A stretch of 28,366 nt of DNA from a virus. The stretch is from positions 1 through 28,366 of the IMG/VR virus record IMGVR_UViG_3300027736_000191; one strand, written 5' to 3'. A program made the translations under genes and the position numbers. The stretch's first letter is position 1, and every line of letters starts with the position of its first letter. The notes beneath the pieces are model-generated. The model was not told the origin of the DNA, made no database searches, and saw only the letters and a program-made list of their open reading frames with translations. Below are positions 5,310 to 12,999 of the stretch, in pieces.

Positions 5310-6091
5310 GTAAAGTAATTTTATTTGACGCTGATAGTTTAATTTATCAGGCAATTTATAAAGTAGTAACGTTTGGAGAAATTCGAGCGTTACTACAAAA
5401 AGGCGAAAGTAGATATGCAATTGAACTTGAAATATTACAACGTGGATATGATAGGTTTGAAAAAATGTATTTTGACATTCATAACGAGATTGAGGAAACG
5501 GTACCAGTAAGCGAAACAAAATATTTCTTTACTGACTGTAAAAAGAATTTCCGCAAAGAGATTGATCCAAATTATAAAGCGAATAGAAAGCGCAATAAAT
5601 GGGTTTCTAATCTTAGAAAATATTTGATTGATTATTTACCTAATTCATTTGCAAGTGATGAATTTGAAGCAGACGATTTGATATATTACAACTCTCAATT
5701 ATATGAAGTTGAGGATTATATTATTTGTTCAATTGACAAGGATTTAAAGCAAATTGAGGGTTTACATTTTGATTACTACCAAATCAAGCTCAAAGACGAA
5801 AGCGGACAGTATATTATAGATGAATTCGGAAAAGAAGTAAAAAAGCGCAAAGGATTTATCCAAATATCCAAAGAACAAGCAGAAAATTTAGTATTTGAAA
5901 TGATGTTGACTGGGGATGTAAGCGACAACATAAAAGGGATTTATGGAATAGGTAAGGTTAAAGCGACTAAGTTACTTTTAAATCGCTCTAAATGGGGAAA
6001 ATTTAGAGTTCTATGTGAAGAGTATCGCAAGGAATCTGAGAATTGGAAAACACGCATAAAAATAAATGCACAATTATTAATGTTTAATTAA
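5306..6091 (+). CDS. 5'-3' exonuclease / FEN-like nuclease
   Basis: 261 residues with the metal-binding acidic residues of FEN nucleases in order: FDADSLIY with D8 and D10, YKANRKRN at 90-97 (the arch lysine/arginine region), DEFEADD at 118-124, SIDKD with D144 and D146, and TGDVSDNIKGIYGIGK at 202-217, combining the final aspartates (D204, D207) with the helix-3-turn-helix DNA clamp. The family includes T4 RNase H and T5 exonuclease, which remove primers and produce recessed ends. Next to ERF it is well placed to make the single strands for annealing. Length fits the family. Transcribed with erf and followed 12 bases later by the DUF3127-like gene. Confidence 0.85.
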   Translation: MSKVILFDADSLIYQAIYKVVTFGEIRALLQKGESRYAIELEILQRGYDRFEKMYFDIHNEIEETVPVSETKYFFTDCKKNFRKEIDPNYKANRKRNKWVSNLRKYLIDYLPNSFASDEFEADDLIYYNSQLYEVEDYIICSIDKDLKQIEGLHFDYYQIKLKDESGQYIIDEFGKEVKKRKGFIQISKEQAENLVFEMMLTGDVSDNIKGIYGIGKVKATKLLLNRSKWGKFRVLCEEYRKESENWKTRIKINAQLLMFN

Positions 6092-6103
6092 AATAAAGTA
6101 AAA

Positions 6104-6508
6104 ATGAGTGAAGTTTTAAAGATTAAAGGAACGGTTTACAAGGTAAGCCAAGAGGAAATTAAGAGCGAAAAGTTCAAAAAACGTGATGTTATTTTGGAGG
6201 TAATCGAGGGAACTTATAAGCAACATTTAACAGTTCAATTCAGTAACGCAAAATGCGACCTTTTAAACAACGTTCAGCAAGGGGATATGATAAGTATTTC
6301 AATCAATTTAAAAGGTCGTTTATGGACTGGCAATGATGGAATAGAGAAAGGATTTAACACGCTGGAGGGGTGGCAAATTGAATCTGACAGTTTAGCAAGT
6401 ACGCAAACAAATATTCCCATTCAAAGACAAATGGGAAATATTGAAGCTGCATTCCAAGAGGAGGCAATTCGAATGATGGCTGAAGAGGATGACGATATGC
6501 CATTTTGA
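6104..6508 (+). CDS. DUF3127-like OB-fold protein, probable phage ssDNA-binding protein
   Basis: 134 residues. Residues 1-92 match the pattern of Bacteroidota DUF3127 proteins: LKIKGTVYKVSQEE, FKKRDVILEVIEGTYKQHLT, FSNAKCDLLNNVQQGDMISI, INLKGRLW and FNTLEGWQIES. This is a small beta-barrel resembling an OB fold. After a linker (93-115) the C-terminus ends in EEDDDMPF, a close match to the acidic DDDxPF tail by which bacterial SSB recruits partners. I infer that it serves as the phage SSB, consistent with its place after erf and the exonuclease. The family assignment is from remembered pattern. The SSB role is inference. Confidence 0.7.
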   Translation: MSEVLKIKGTVYKVSQEEIKSEKFKKRDVILEVIEGTYKQHLTVQFSNAKCDLLNNVQQGDMISISINLKGRLWTGNDGIEKGFNTLEGWQIESDSLASTQTNIPIQRQMGNIEAAFQEEAIRMMAEEDDDMPF

Positions 6509-6514
6509 TAACAT

Positions 6515-6535
6515 GGGAGTGTAAAAGCTCCCTTT
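6515..6535 (+). terminator. Weak hairpin after the recombination operon
   Basis: GGGAG (6515-6519) can pair with CTCCC (6528-6532) around an 8-base loop, followed by only TTT before an A run. It lies in the gap after the SSB-like gene. The short U-tract makes it a weak terminator or an RNA-stabilising hairpin. Confidence 0.4.
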
Positions 6536-6549
6536 AAAAAAACGAACAA

Positions 6550-6771
6550 ATGACACTAAAAGAACTATCTAATATCAATCAAATTACACGCAAATTAATA
6601 ACTGATTATATTGCAAAAAATAATATATCGGAAAACAAATTTGCAAAGGAATCAGGAATAAGTCAAAATCAACTTTGGATGTATCTTCATTCAGGAAATG
6701 CGAAAAAAGGAATCCATACAACAACATTGGAGAAAATAGGTAAATATTTAAATGACCAAAATAAATTGTAA
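6550..6771 (+). CDS. XRE/Cro-like helix-turn-helix protein (73 aa)
   Basis: Residues 14-70 form a five-helix Cro/CI-type HTH: ITDYIAKNNISENKFAKESG, then ISQNQLWMYLHSGNAKKG as the recognition helix region, then HTTTLEKIGKYLN. There is no oligomerisation or peptidase domain, so it is Cro-sized rather than a full CI. It could regulate phage promoters, and candidates are the two similar promoters at 4433-4459 and 27849-27877. The start follows ACGAACAA, the A-rich initiation context used elsewhere. It ends 20 bases inside the next gene. Confidence 0.75.
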   Translation: MTLKELSNINQITRKLITDYIAKNNISENKFAKESGISQNQLWMYLHSGNAKKGIHTTTLEKIGKYLNDQNKL

Positions 6772-7054
6772 CTTTCGCAAAAAACGAGTGAATCAATGCG
6801 TAAGATATAGGAATGGAATACCAACCGAGGAATGGATCGCAACTATTGTTATTCAAACTCAAAAAGACGAAACAGTAATTGGTTATTCGATAGAGTTTAG
6901 TTACGATTTGCTCCCAGCTGTATGTGTTTATACGGATATTGATTTACATAGGTTAATAATAGCATTCAGGCGCAACGGAATAGGAATATTAAAGACAGTA
7001 ACAATCGGACACCTCCATTACATCTATTTTTTACGAAATTCAACAGAAAATTAA
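6752..7054 (+). CDS. Hypothetical protein (100 aa)
   Basis: ATG at 6752 overlaps the HTH gene by 20 bases. Starts MTKINCNFRKKRVNQCVRYR, with a basic N-terminus, then alternating strands (ATIVIQTQKDETVIGYSIEF) and a C-terminal LHYIYFLRNSTEN. It looks like a small alpha/beta protein and has no membrane segment. The stop codon overlaps the region of the promoter at 7055-7062. No family is recognised. Confidence 0.55.
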   Translation: MTKINCNFRKKRVNQCVRYRNGIPTEEWIATIVIQTQKDETVIGYSIEFSYDLLPAVCVYTDIDLHRLIIAFRRNGIGILKTVTIGHLHYIYFLRNSTEN

Positions 7055-7062
7055 TACATTTG
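7055..7062 (+). promoter_or_regulatory. -7 box TACATTTG placing the start at the ATG of 7067
   Basis: TACATTTG (7055-7062) fits TAnnTTTG. The ATG at 7067 lies only four bases beyond, where transcription should begin, so the mRNA is predicted to be leaderless or nearly so. A TTTTTT run at 7026-7032 may serve as the upstream element. Confidence 0.55.
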
Positions 7063-7066
7063 TAAC

Positions 7067-7300
7067 ATGAAAAACACGAATAAACAGAAAATGCGTAAAG
7101 TTCTAGGTCTTATTTTGATTCCTTTTTTTACCGCAATATTTGTATTTGACAGATTTTTATTAGTCTTTTTGATATGGTTAGAACAGCCAAAAGTAAAGAG
7201 CTGGTTTACGGGACAAAAGGAAATGACATCTTCATTTGTCAGGGTTATATCATTCACGTTGATTTATTCCGTTTATTCATTAATAAAATGGTTGTTTTGA
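7067..7300 (+). CDS. Small membrane protein (77 aa)
   Basis: Basic N-terminus MKNTNKQKMRK, then a long hydrophobic stretch at about residues 12-38 (LGLILIPFFTAIFVFDRFLL and on) that may be one long or two short membrane helices, and a second near the C-terminus (FTLIYSVYSLIKWLF, about 63-77). The loop KVKSWFTGQKEMTSS is hydrophilic. It has its own promoter box immediately upstream. Function is unknown. Superinfection exclusion or an accessory lysis role are possibilities, with no direct evidence for either. Confidence 0.55.
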   Translation: MKNTNKQKMRKVLGLILIPFFTAIFVFDRFLLVFLIWLEQPKVKSWFTGQKEMTSSFVRVISFTLIYSVYSLIKWLF

Positions 7301-7539
7301 GAGATTATTACGAAATAAGTGGGAGCGCCGAACGCAAAATGCCTGAGGAATATGACAATTGCATTCTAGGTTATGACCTGGTTACTAATTTACCGATTTA
7401 TTCAGTACAGAAAATTGTTAAGTTGATCCAGAGAGAGGGAATAGATTACTTTGAGGCAATAGATTTATTCAATCAAACATACGGATGTGGAAATTTAGGA
7501 GTGAATGAGCCGATATATTGCATGGATTTAGACAATTAA
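7288..7539 (+). CDS. Hypothetical protein (83 aa)
   Basis: I start at ATG 7288 (MVVLRDYYEISGSAERKMPE), overlapping the membrane protein gene by 13 bases. The in-frame ATG at 7174 would overlap it by 127 bases and add a segment of shadow-like composition. The product contains YDNCILGYDLVTNLPIYS and a helix KIVKLIQREGIDYFEAIDLF, and ends in an acidic tail (MDLDN). No family is recognised. Confidence 0.5.
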   Translation: MVVLRDYYEISGSAERKMPEEYDNCILGYDLVTNLPIYSVQKIVKLIQREGIDYFEAIDLFNQTYGCGNLGVNEPIYCMDLDN

Positions 7540-7550
7540 AACACGAACAA

Positions 7551-7703
7551 ATGAAATACAGTAAGCAGTTAAGTATATTCCAACGCAAACGAAAATGGGG
7601 AGCTTATATTTCAATTACCTCAGGGTTAAAATTGAACAGACAAAAAAACACGTTTGAAACATTCTGTAAAAATGCGTATAATGGGATTAAAGGAAAAACC
7701 TAA
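7551..7703 (+). CDS. Small basic hypothetical protein (50 aa)
   Basis: ATG at 7551 is preceded by ACACGAACAA, the recurrent A-rich start context, so I prefer it to an ATG in frame at 7518 inside the upstream gene. The product, MKYSKQLSIFQRKRKWGAYI then LNRQKNTFETFCKNAYNG, is strongly basic and may bind nucleic acid. It overlaps the next gene by 23-32 bases. No family is recognised. Confidence 0.45.
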   Translation: MKYSKQLSIFQRKRKWGAYISITSGLKLNRQKNTFETFCKNAYNGIKGKT

Positions 7704-7845
7704 AGGACTAGGAGACACAGTAGAGAATATCCTTGAAGTAACGGGAATAGCCAAAGTCGTAAAAAGCGTTATTAAAACGTGTAATTGCACTAAAAGAAAG
7801 GATTATTTAAATAAGGTTGTTCCTTACAAAAACACGAAAAAATGA
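7681..7845 (+). CDS. Small conserved-looking protein with CxC motif (54 aa)
   Basis: Two possible ATG starts, 7672 and 7681. I use 7681, giving MGLKEKPKGLGDTVENILEV. The pattern GLGDTVE...TGI.KVV...CNCTKRKDYLNKVVPY recalls a small protein repeatedly seen in Bacteroidota phages near the methyltransferase or terminase genes, from memory of the pattern only. The C-N-C followed by basic residues could bind a metal. It overlaps the methyltransferase gene by 4 bases (ATGA). Confidence 0.55.
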   Translation: MGLKEKPKGLGDTVENILEVTGIAKVVKSVIKTCNCTKRKDYLNKVVPYKNTKK

Positions 7846-9035
7846 TAACACAAAAAGTAAGCATTAAGGAAGTAATCCCGAATAAGTCAAACCCTAGAAT
7901 TATTAAGGATGACAAATTCAAAAAATTAGTTCAATCAATCAAAGATTTTCCTAAAATGTTGGAAATACGTCCGATTGTAGTTGATGAGAATAATATCATT
8001 TTAGGCGGAAACATGCGTTTTAAAGCATGTATTGAAGCAGGGTTAAAGGAAGTATTCATAATCAAAGCAAACGACCTGACAGAGGAACAAAAACACGAAT
8101 TCATTGTAAAAGACAACGTAGGTTTTGGAGAATGGGACTGGGATATTTTAGCGAATGAATGGGACACCGATAAATTACAAGATTGGGGTTTAGACTTGCC
8201 GTTAGATGTAAGCGTTCAGGAATTAGAAGCTGAAGAAGACAATTACGAAATACCAAACGAAATAACAACCGATATTGTTTTAGGAGATTTATTCGAAATA
8301 GGCGAACATCGTTTACTTTGTGGAGATAGTACAGATAGCGACCAAGTTGCAAATCTAATGAACGGACAAAAGGCTGATTTAATTTTTACAAGTCCACCCT
8401 ATAACGGCAATACACAAACTCCACAAGGTAAATTATATTTAAATAACGATTTAGATAACAAAACTGAAGACGAATATTTAAATTTTTTAGACGAAATTAA
8501 AAATACATTTTATACTATATTAAAGTCAAAAGGTATTATTTGTTGGAATATAATGTATAATAATAATTCAAGACAATCATTTATTAAAAATATAAATAGG
8601 TTTATTGAGTCGGGTTTATTATTAACTGAGACAATAATTTGGAAAAAAAACGCAATACCTTTGGTAAAAGGATTATCAAGGGCTTTTGAATTTATATTTA
8701 TATTTCAAAAAGACGAATTAGATTTTTCATATCAACAAAAAAATGCTTACAATGAAAATGTTTGGGAAATATCAAACGCTAAAACTCAAATAGAAACACA
8801 CAAAGCGTGTTTTCCAGTTGAACTACCTTCTAATGGAATAAGATTATTTACTAAAGAAAAAATGCTTTTATTTGAACCATTTACTGGAAGCGGAACAACA
8901 ATGGTAGCTTCACACCAACTTAAACGCAAATGTTACGGAATGGAATTAGACCCGAAATATTGCCAAGTAATAATTGACCGAATGAAAAAACTTGACACGA
9001 GTTTAGAAATTAAACGCAACGGAATTACAATGTAA
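7842..9035 (+). CDS. ParB-like domain fused to N4/N6 DNA methyltransferase
   Basis: 397 residues. The N-terminal ParB/Srx-like domain (1-90) has SNPR at 16-19 and ILGGNMRFKA at 53-62. The beta-class methyltransferase follows: GDSTDSDQV (161-169), catalytic motif IV TSPPYNGN (183-190), IIWKKN (266-271), and the SAM-binding motif FEPFTGSGTTM at 345-355 followed by YGMELDPKYC (366-375). TSPPY is typical of N4-cytosine and some N6-adenine enzymes acting on short DNA sites. No restriction gene adjoins it, so it is probably an orphan methylase protecting phage DNA. The middle (nt about 8420-8800) is more AT-rich than the ends, suggesting exchange of the target-recognition part. Confidence 0.85.
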   Translation: MITQKVSIKEVIPNKSNPRIIKDDKFKKLVQSIKDFPKMLEIRPIVVDENNIILGGNMRFKACIEAGLKEVFIIKANDLTEEQKHEFIVKDNVGFGEWDWDILANEWDTDKLQDWGLDLPLDVSVQELEAEEDNYEIPNEITTDIVLGDLFEIGEHRLLCGDSTDSDQVANLMNGQKADLIFTSPPYNGNTQTPQGKLYLNNDLDNKTEDEYLNFLDEIKNTFYTILKSKGIICWNIMYNNNSRQSFIKNINRFIESGLLLTETIIWKKNAIPLVKGLSRAFEFIFIFQKDELDFSYQQKNAYNENVWEISNAKTQIETHKACFPVELPSNGIRLFTKEKMLLFEPFTGSGTTMVASHQLKRKCYGMELDPKYCQVIIDRMKKLDTSLEIKRNGITM

Positions 9036-9045
9036 ATACAGAGTT

Positions 9046-9399
9046 ATGGAAGGAAAAAACGGAGGTACATTAAAACCATTTGAACAAGGCGAAAGCGGAA
9101 ACCCAAACGGAAGACCTAAAGGAGCAAAGAATAGAAGCACAATAGCACGCAAATGGTTAGAGGTAAATCAGTCGCTTAAAAATCCATTGACTGGAGAGAA
9201 TGAAACAATGAGCCAAGAAGATTTGATGACCTTAGCATTGATAAAAAAGGCTAGGGATGGAGACACAAACGCATACAAAGCCCTAATGGATTCAGGTTAT
9301 GGCGCACCCGTTCAACAAATAGAGCAAACAAACACCGAAATAGACCTATCCAGCTTAACAACGGATGAATTAAAGGACTTATTAAAGGAAGATGAATGA
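9046..9399 (+). CDS. terS: Probable terminase small subunit
   Basis: 117 residues just upstream of, and overlapping by 8 bases, the large terminase. The N-terminus has GESGNPNGRPKGAKNRSTIA (25-44), a basic segment of the DUF5681 type found in terminase small subunits and related phage proteins. The middle is helical (LMTLALIKKARDGDTNAYKA), with YGAPVQQIE and an acidic C-terminus (TTDELKDLLKEDE) that could contact the large subunit. Small terminases recognise the packaging site. The assignment rests mainly on position, size and the NPNGRPKG motif. Confidence 0.65.
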   Translation: MEGKNGGTLKPFEQGESGNPNGRPKGAKNRSTIARKWLEVNQSLKNPLTGENETMSQEDLMTLALIKKARDGDTNAYKALMDSGYGAPVQQIEQTNTEIDLSSLTTDELKDLLKEDE

Positions 9400-10750
9400 G
9401 AGGAAAGCACACGCAAAAGACTTGCTCAAAAGGGAATTATCAAGACGAGAGTTATGGCAGTTTTGCTGTTATTGTGATCCTATTTTCTTTAATAACAGAC
9501 CTTTTCTCAAAGAAATAGCGGATGCATTCCAAGAGATTGAGCAAAAAACAATCAAAAGTTTATCCATTTCAATGCCACCTAGAGCGGGAAAATCTTATAT
9601 CACGTCATTATTTTGTGCGTGGACCATTGGACGCAACCCTGACAAAAGCGTAATGAGGAACACTTGCACAGCAACACTATTCCTTAAATTCAGTTATGAC
9701 GTTCGGGCCATAGTTAAATCGGACAAATACCGTAAAGTTTTCAACAATGTAACGTTGTCAGATGACAAATCTAATCTACAAGGATGGAATACCAACAGTA
9801 GTAAACAAGTGGGTTATTTTGGTGCTGGAGTTGGCGGTACAATTATAGGGTTTGGAGCGTCAAACGTTGCTATAACGGATGACCTTTACCGAGGTATTGA
9901 GGACGCATTATCCGACACTGTAAACGACAGGATAAACCAATGGAAAGAATCAACGCATGACAGTAGATTTGAGAGCGGTTGCGCTAGGATTGACATAGGT
10001 ACTCGCTGGAGTTTAAATGATGTAATAGGGCGCAATATGGACTCAAAAATATACGACAAATCAATCATTGTAAGCGCAATGAATGAACAAGGGCTATCAT
10101 TTTGCGAGGATGTCCTTACAACGGATGAATACATAGAAAAAAAGAAACGAACAGCACCTGAGATTTGGGAGGCTGAATATCAACAACAGCCAGTTGACAT
10201 GAAAGGTAGGTTGTTCAATGAGTTGAATTTTGTATCAAAAGACGAGTTCGCAGAAATAAACAAAAATAATCCTATTGAGGGGTGCATAGGTTACGTTGAC
10301 GTTTCGGATCAGGGGACAGATTACACGTCTGTTGCAATTTGTGCTGTAATTAAAAAACAGTTGTTTATAGTTGACTATCTTATGACTAGGGATAATACCG
10401 ACATTACAATACCGCAGACCGCTGCATTATTAGACAAATGGAGGGTAACTTATTGTAGGGTTGAGAGCAATTCAATGGGTGCAATGTTTAGTAGGCAATT
10501 GCAAACACAGACAAAAACACGAATACTTCAAGTTCATAACACCCAAAATAAAATCACTAGAATAATAATGAGCTCAGCACACGTCATGAATTCAATGATA
10601 TTTGTACGCAATGGGGACAATCAAAGCGAGTTATTTATACAAAATGTACTGAGTTTTAGCAAGGAGGGAAAGAATAAAAATGATGACGCTCCAGATTGTT
10701 TGGCTGGATTAAGTATTTTTGTACAATCAATGTTTAAAAATTTATCGTAA
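9392..10750 (+). CDS. terL: Terminase large subunit
   Basis: 452 residues with both expected domains. The ATPase has Walker A MPPRAGKSY at 61-69, Walker B NVAITDDL at 158-165 and a coupling-like motif DIGTRWSLND at 201-210. The RNase H-fold nuclease has D303 in YVDVSDQGTDY, E358 in CRVESN and D431/D432/D435 in NDDAPDCLAG. The enzyme pumps DNA into the prohead and cuts concatemers. Length is normal. The TAA stop (10748-10750) is also the first three bases of a TAACTTTG promoter box for the portal gene. Confidence 0.93.
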   Translation: MNERKAHAKDLLKRELSRRELWQFCCYCDPIFFNNRPFLKEIADAFQEIEQKTIKSLSISMPPRAGKSYITSLFCAWTIGRNPDKSVMRNTCTATLFLKFSYDVRAIVKSDKYRKVFNNVTLSDDKSNLQGWNTNSSKQVGYFGAGVGGTIIGFGASNVAITDDLYRGIEDALSDTVNDRINQWKESTHDSRFESGCARIDIGTRWSLNDVIGRNMDSKIYDKSIIVSAMNEQGLSFCEDVLTTDEYIEKKKRTAPEIWEAEYQQQPVDMKGRLFNELNFVSKDEFAEINKNNPIEGCIGYVDVSDQGTDYTSVAICAVIKKQLFIVDYLMTRDNTDITIPQTAALLDKWRVTYCRVESNSMGAMFSRQLQTQTKTRILQVHNTQNKITRIIMSSAHVMNSMIFVRNGDNQSELFIQNVLSFSKEGKNKNDDAPDCLAGLSIFVQSMFKNLS

Positions 10751-10755
10751 CTTTG
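10748..10755 (+). promoter_or_regulatory. -7 box TAACTTTG fused to the terL stop codon
   Basis: TAACTTTG fits TAnnTTTG, and its TAA is the terL stop. The portal ATG is at 10778, giving a predicted leader of roughly 16 bases of A-rich sequence. No clear TTTG at -33 is seen. Confidence 0.5.
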
Positions 10756-10777
10756 CTTAAATTCTAATCAAAACAGA

Positions 10778-12217
10778 ATGGAAATTAATTTTTGGGATTC
10801 TTTTTTTGGCGTCAATTCAGGACAACAGAACAGATTTATAAATCAATTTAACCGCCTTCGACCGATACAAAATCAGGTTTGGGGAGTTAAAAACGCAATA
10901 TGGATTGACACAAATAACGCATGGGAATGGTTTTTATCTATTCCTGAGTTTAGAGCTGTAATTGATAAGAGAGCGTCAATGATGAGTTCAAATATTCCAA
11001 AATTATATGATAAAGATAATGTTCAAATAACGGATCATTGGTTTTTAGACATGGTTAAGCGACCAAATCCCATTCAAAGTTGGTCCGATGTAGTTTATTC
11101 TTTGTCAGTTAATGACGCTTTATACTCAAATGCGTTCGGTTATTGCCCGTTGAGAGCATTCAACCAGCGTAATTTGTTTGTTCCGTTGCCTAGTAATAAA
11201 ATCCAAATCATGACTAGTGGAAAAACACTCAAGCAAATGGATGTAAACGGGTTGATTGACGGGTATAGATTCGAATACGATGACAATAAAATCGAAACGT
11301 TACCTATTGAAGATGTTATCTATTTGACTACAACGGATGGAATGAGCATTGTTAAGCCGACCAGCCGAATAGATGCGCTCAAATATCCATTGAGTAATAT
11401 CAAAGCGTCATATCACAAACGAAATGTATTGCTAGAGAATATTGGAGCAATAGGTATATTGTCCGCTCAGAACTCGGATATTGGAGGGGCAATTCCAATG
11501 ACACCTGAAGAGAAAAGAGAGATCCAAAGAGATTGGTTTAATCGTTCAAAAGACGAAGTAATTATAACAGAAAGTCAGGTTAATTGGCAATCAATGAGTT
11601 ACCCGACAAGGGACTTGATGTTATTCGAGGAGTTAACAGCCGACAAAATGGCTATCATTGACGCTTATGGAATGAACGCAAACTTGTTTTCAAGTGATAA
11701 AGGTAGTACATTCAGCAACGTTAAGGATTCTATTAGGATGGTTTACACAGATACAATTATTCCTGAAACACAACAAATGTACGATTCAATTTGCCACCAA
11801 TTAGGAATGGATAAAGAGGGTATTCGTATAGAGGCTTGTTTTGACCATTTGCCAGTATTACAAGCGGATGAGTTAGCCGAATATCAAGCATTAACTGAGA
11901 AAGTAACAGCATATAATTTGCTATTGAATGACGGAGTTATAACAAAGGAACAATTTGCAGCCGAATTTGGGTATGAATTAGAGCCTATTGACAAGGCACA
12001 AGCTCAACAAAACGGACTTATTCAGGCACAAACAGAATTGAGAGGAACAGTCGGAGGTTTAAACGGTATAATTGCTCTTAATACAGCTGTTGCAACAGGT
12101 CAAATGACGAATGAAATAGCAGTCAATACCTTAGTTAATTACTACGGATATGACCGTATTGTCGCTGAATCAATGATAACCGCTACACCTGAGAATCCAC
12201 AAACAACAACGTTTTAA
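10778..12217 (+). CDS. Phage portal protein (HK97 type)
   Basis: 479 residues of portal size directly after terL and before a prohead protease. Features include NAWEWFLSIPEFRAVIDKRA (about 49-68, the early helix of the clip/stem region), DMVKRPNPIQSWSDVVYSL (90-108) typical of this family, SNKIQIMTSGKTLKQMDVNG, and IEDVIYLTT. The protein forms the dodecameric ring through which DNA enters and on which head-tail connectors assemble. The C-terminal region (about 390-479) is Gln/Asn-rich. The start is preceded by an A-rich leader (CAAAACAGA). Confidence 0.85.
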   Translation: MEINFWDSFFGVNSGQQNRFINQFNRLRPIQNQVWGVKNAIWIDTNNAWEWFLSIPEFRAVIDKRASMMSSNIPKLYDKDNVQITDHWFLDMVKRPNPIQSWSDVVYSLSVNDALYSNAFGYCPLRAFNQRNLFVPLPSNKIQIMTSGKTLKQMDVNGLIDGYRFEYDDNKIETLPIEDVIYLTTTDGMSIVKPTSRIDALKYPLSNIKASYHKRNVLLENIGAIGILSAQNSDIGGAIPMTPEEKREIQRDWFNRSKDEVIITESQVNWQSMSYPTRDLMLFEELTADKMAIIDAYGMNANLFSSDKGSTFSNVKDSIRMVYTDTIIPETQQMYDSICHQLGMDKEGIRIEACFDHLPVLQADELAEYQALTEKVTAYNLLLNDGVITKEQFAAEFGYELEPIDKAQAQQNGLIQAQTELRGTVGGLNGIIALNTAVATGQMTNEIAVNTLVNYYGYDRIVAESMITATPENPQTTTF

Positions 12218-12219
12218 CT

Positions 12220-12969
12220 ATGAAATCAACTACATACCAAACAAAAGGAGCAGCCGAAATAAAGGATATAAGCTCCGATAAAAGACAAGTGGCTGTCTAC
12301 CTAGCAAAGTTTGACAATATCGACTCAGATAACGATATGATTAAAAAGGGTGCGTTCACAAAATCTATTCAGGAACGTGGTCCCGACAGCCCGTCCAACC
12401 GAAAAATAGCATTTTTACGCTGGCATGATTGGGAAAAGCCTATCGGTAAATTCCTGACGTTACAAGAAGATGACTTTGGATTGTTTGCAGTTAGTCAGTT
12501 AGGTACGTCAGTAGGTGGAAATGACGCGTGGAATGATTATAACGATGGAATAATTCGTGAACATTCAATCGGATTCCAATATATTCAAGACAAAATGCGC
12601 TGGATAGATGACGCAAACGCTCCAGCACAAGGTTATTGGATGATTTCAGAACTAAAATTATACGAGGGGAGTGCAGTAACATTCGGAGCAAATAGCGAAA
12701 CGAATGTAATTGACGTCATGAAGTCGGAAGATAAGGTCGCAAAAGCGGTCAAAATCTCGAATGAAATAGATATATTAATCAAAGGACTTGCAAACGGTAA
12801 AGGATCAGATGAGCGTCTATTTGAAATGGAAATGAAATTAAAATATTTGAACAGTCAAATGTTAATACTCGCAAAAAGTGAGCCGTTTGTAAAAGAACAT
12901 TCGCCTATTATCGAGCCAATAATAGCACAAGAATTGTTTAATTGGAGTGATGTAATAAGTAAATTTTAA
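12220..12969 (+). CDS. Prohead protease (HK97 type)
   Basis: 249 residues. KRQVAVYLAKFDNIDSDND at 21-39 is the family's first strand and DxxxD loop. The catalytic His is in LRWHDWEKPIGKF (H69, 66-78), the Ser in REHSIGF (S116), and LYEGSAVTFGAN at 147-158 closes the active site, as in U35/S78-type proteases. It cleaves the delta domain of the capsid protein and other head proteins during maturation. The gene starts two bases after the portal stop. The C-terminal 80 residues are helical and could act as a scaffold. Confidence 0.9.
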   Translation: MKSTTYQTKGAAEIKDISSDKRQVAVYLAKFDNIDSDNDMIKKGAFTKSIQERGPDSPSNRKIAFLRWHDWEKPIGKFLTLQEDDFGLFAVSQLGTSVGGNDAWNDYNDGIIREHSIGFQYIQDKMRWIDDANAPAQGYWMISELKLYEGSAVTFGANSETNVIDVMKSEDKVAKAVKISNEIDILIKGLANGKGSDERLFEMEMKLKYLNSQMLILAKSEPFVKEHSPIIEPIIAQELFNWSDVISKF

Positions 12970-12999
12970 ACGAAAAAGTAAAAATTAAATTAAAAAACA

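Noticed and set aside
7174-7287. N-terminal extension of the 7288 gene from ATG 7174
   Set aside because: Would overlap the membrane protein gene by 127 bases; the later ATG gives a normal short overlap.
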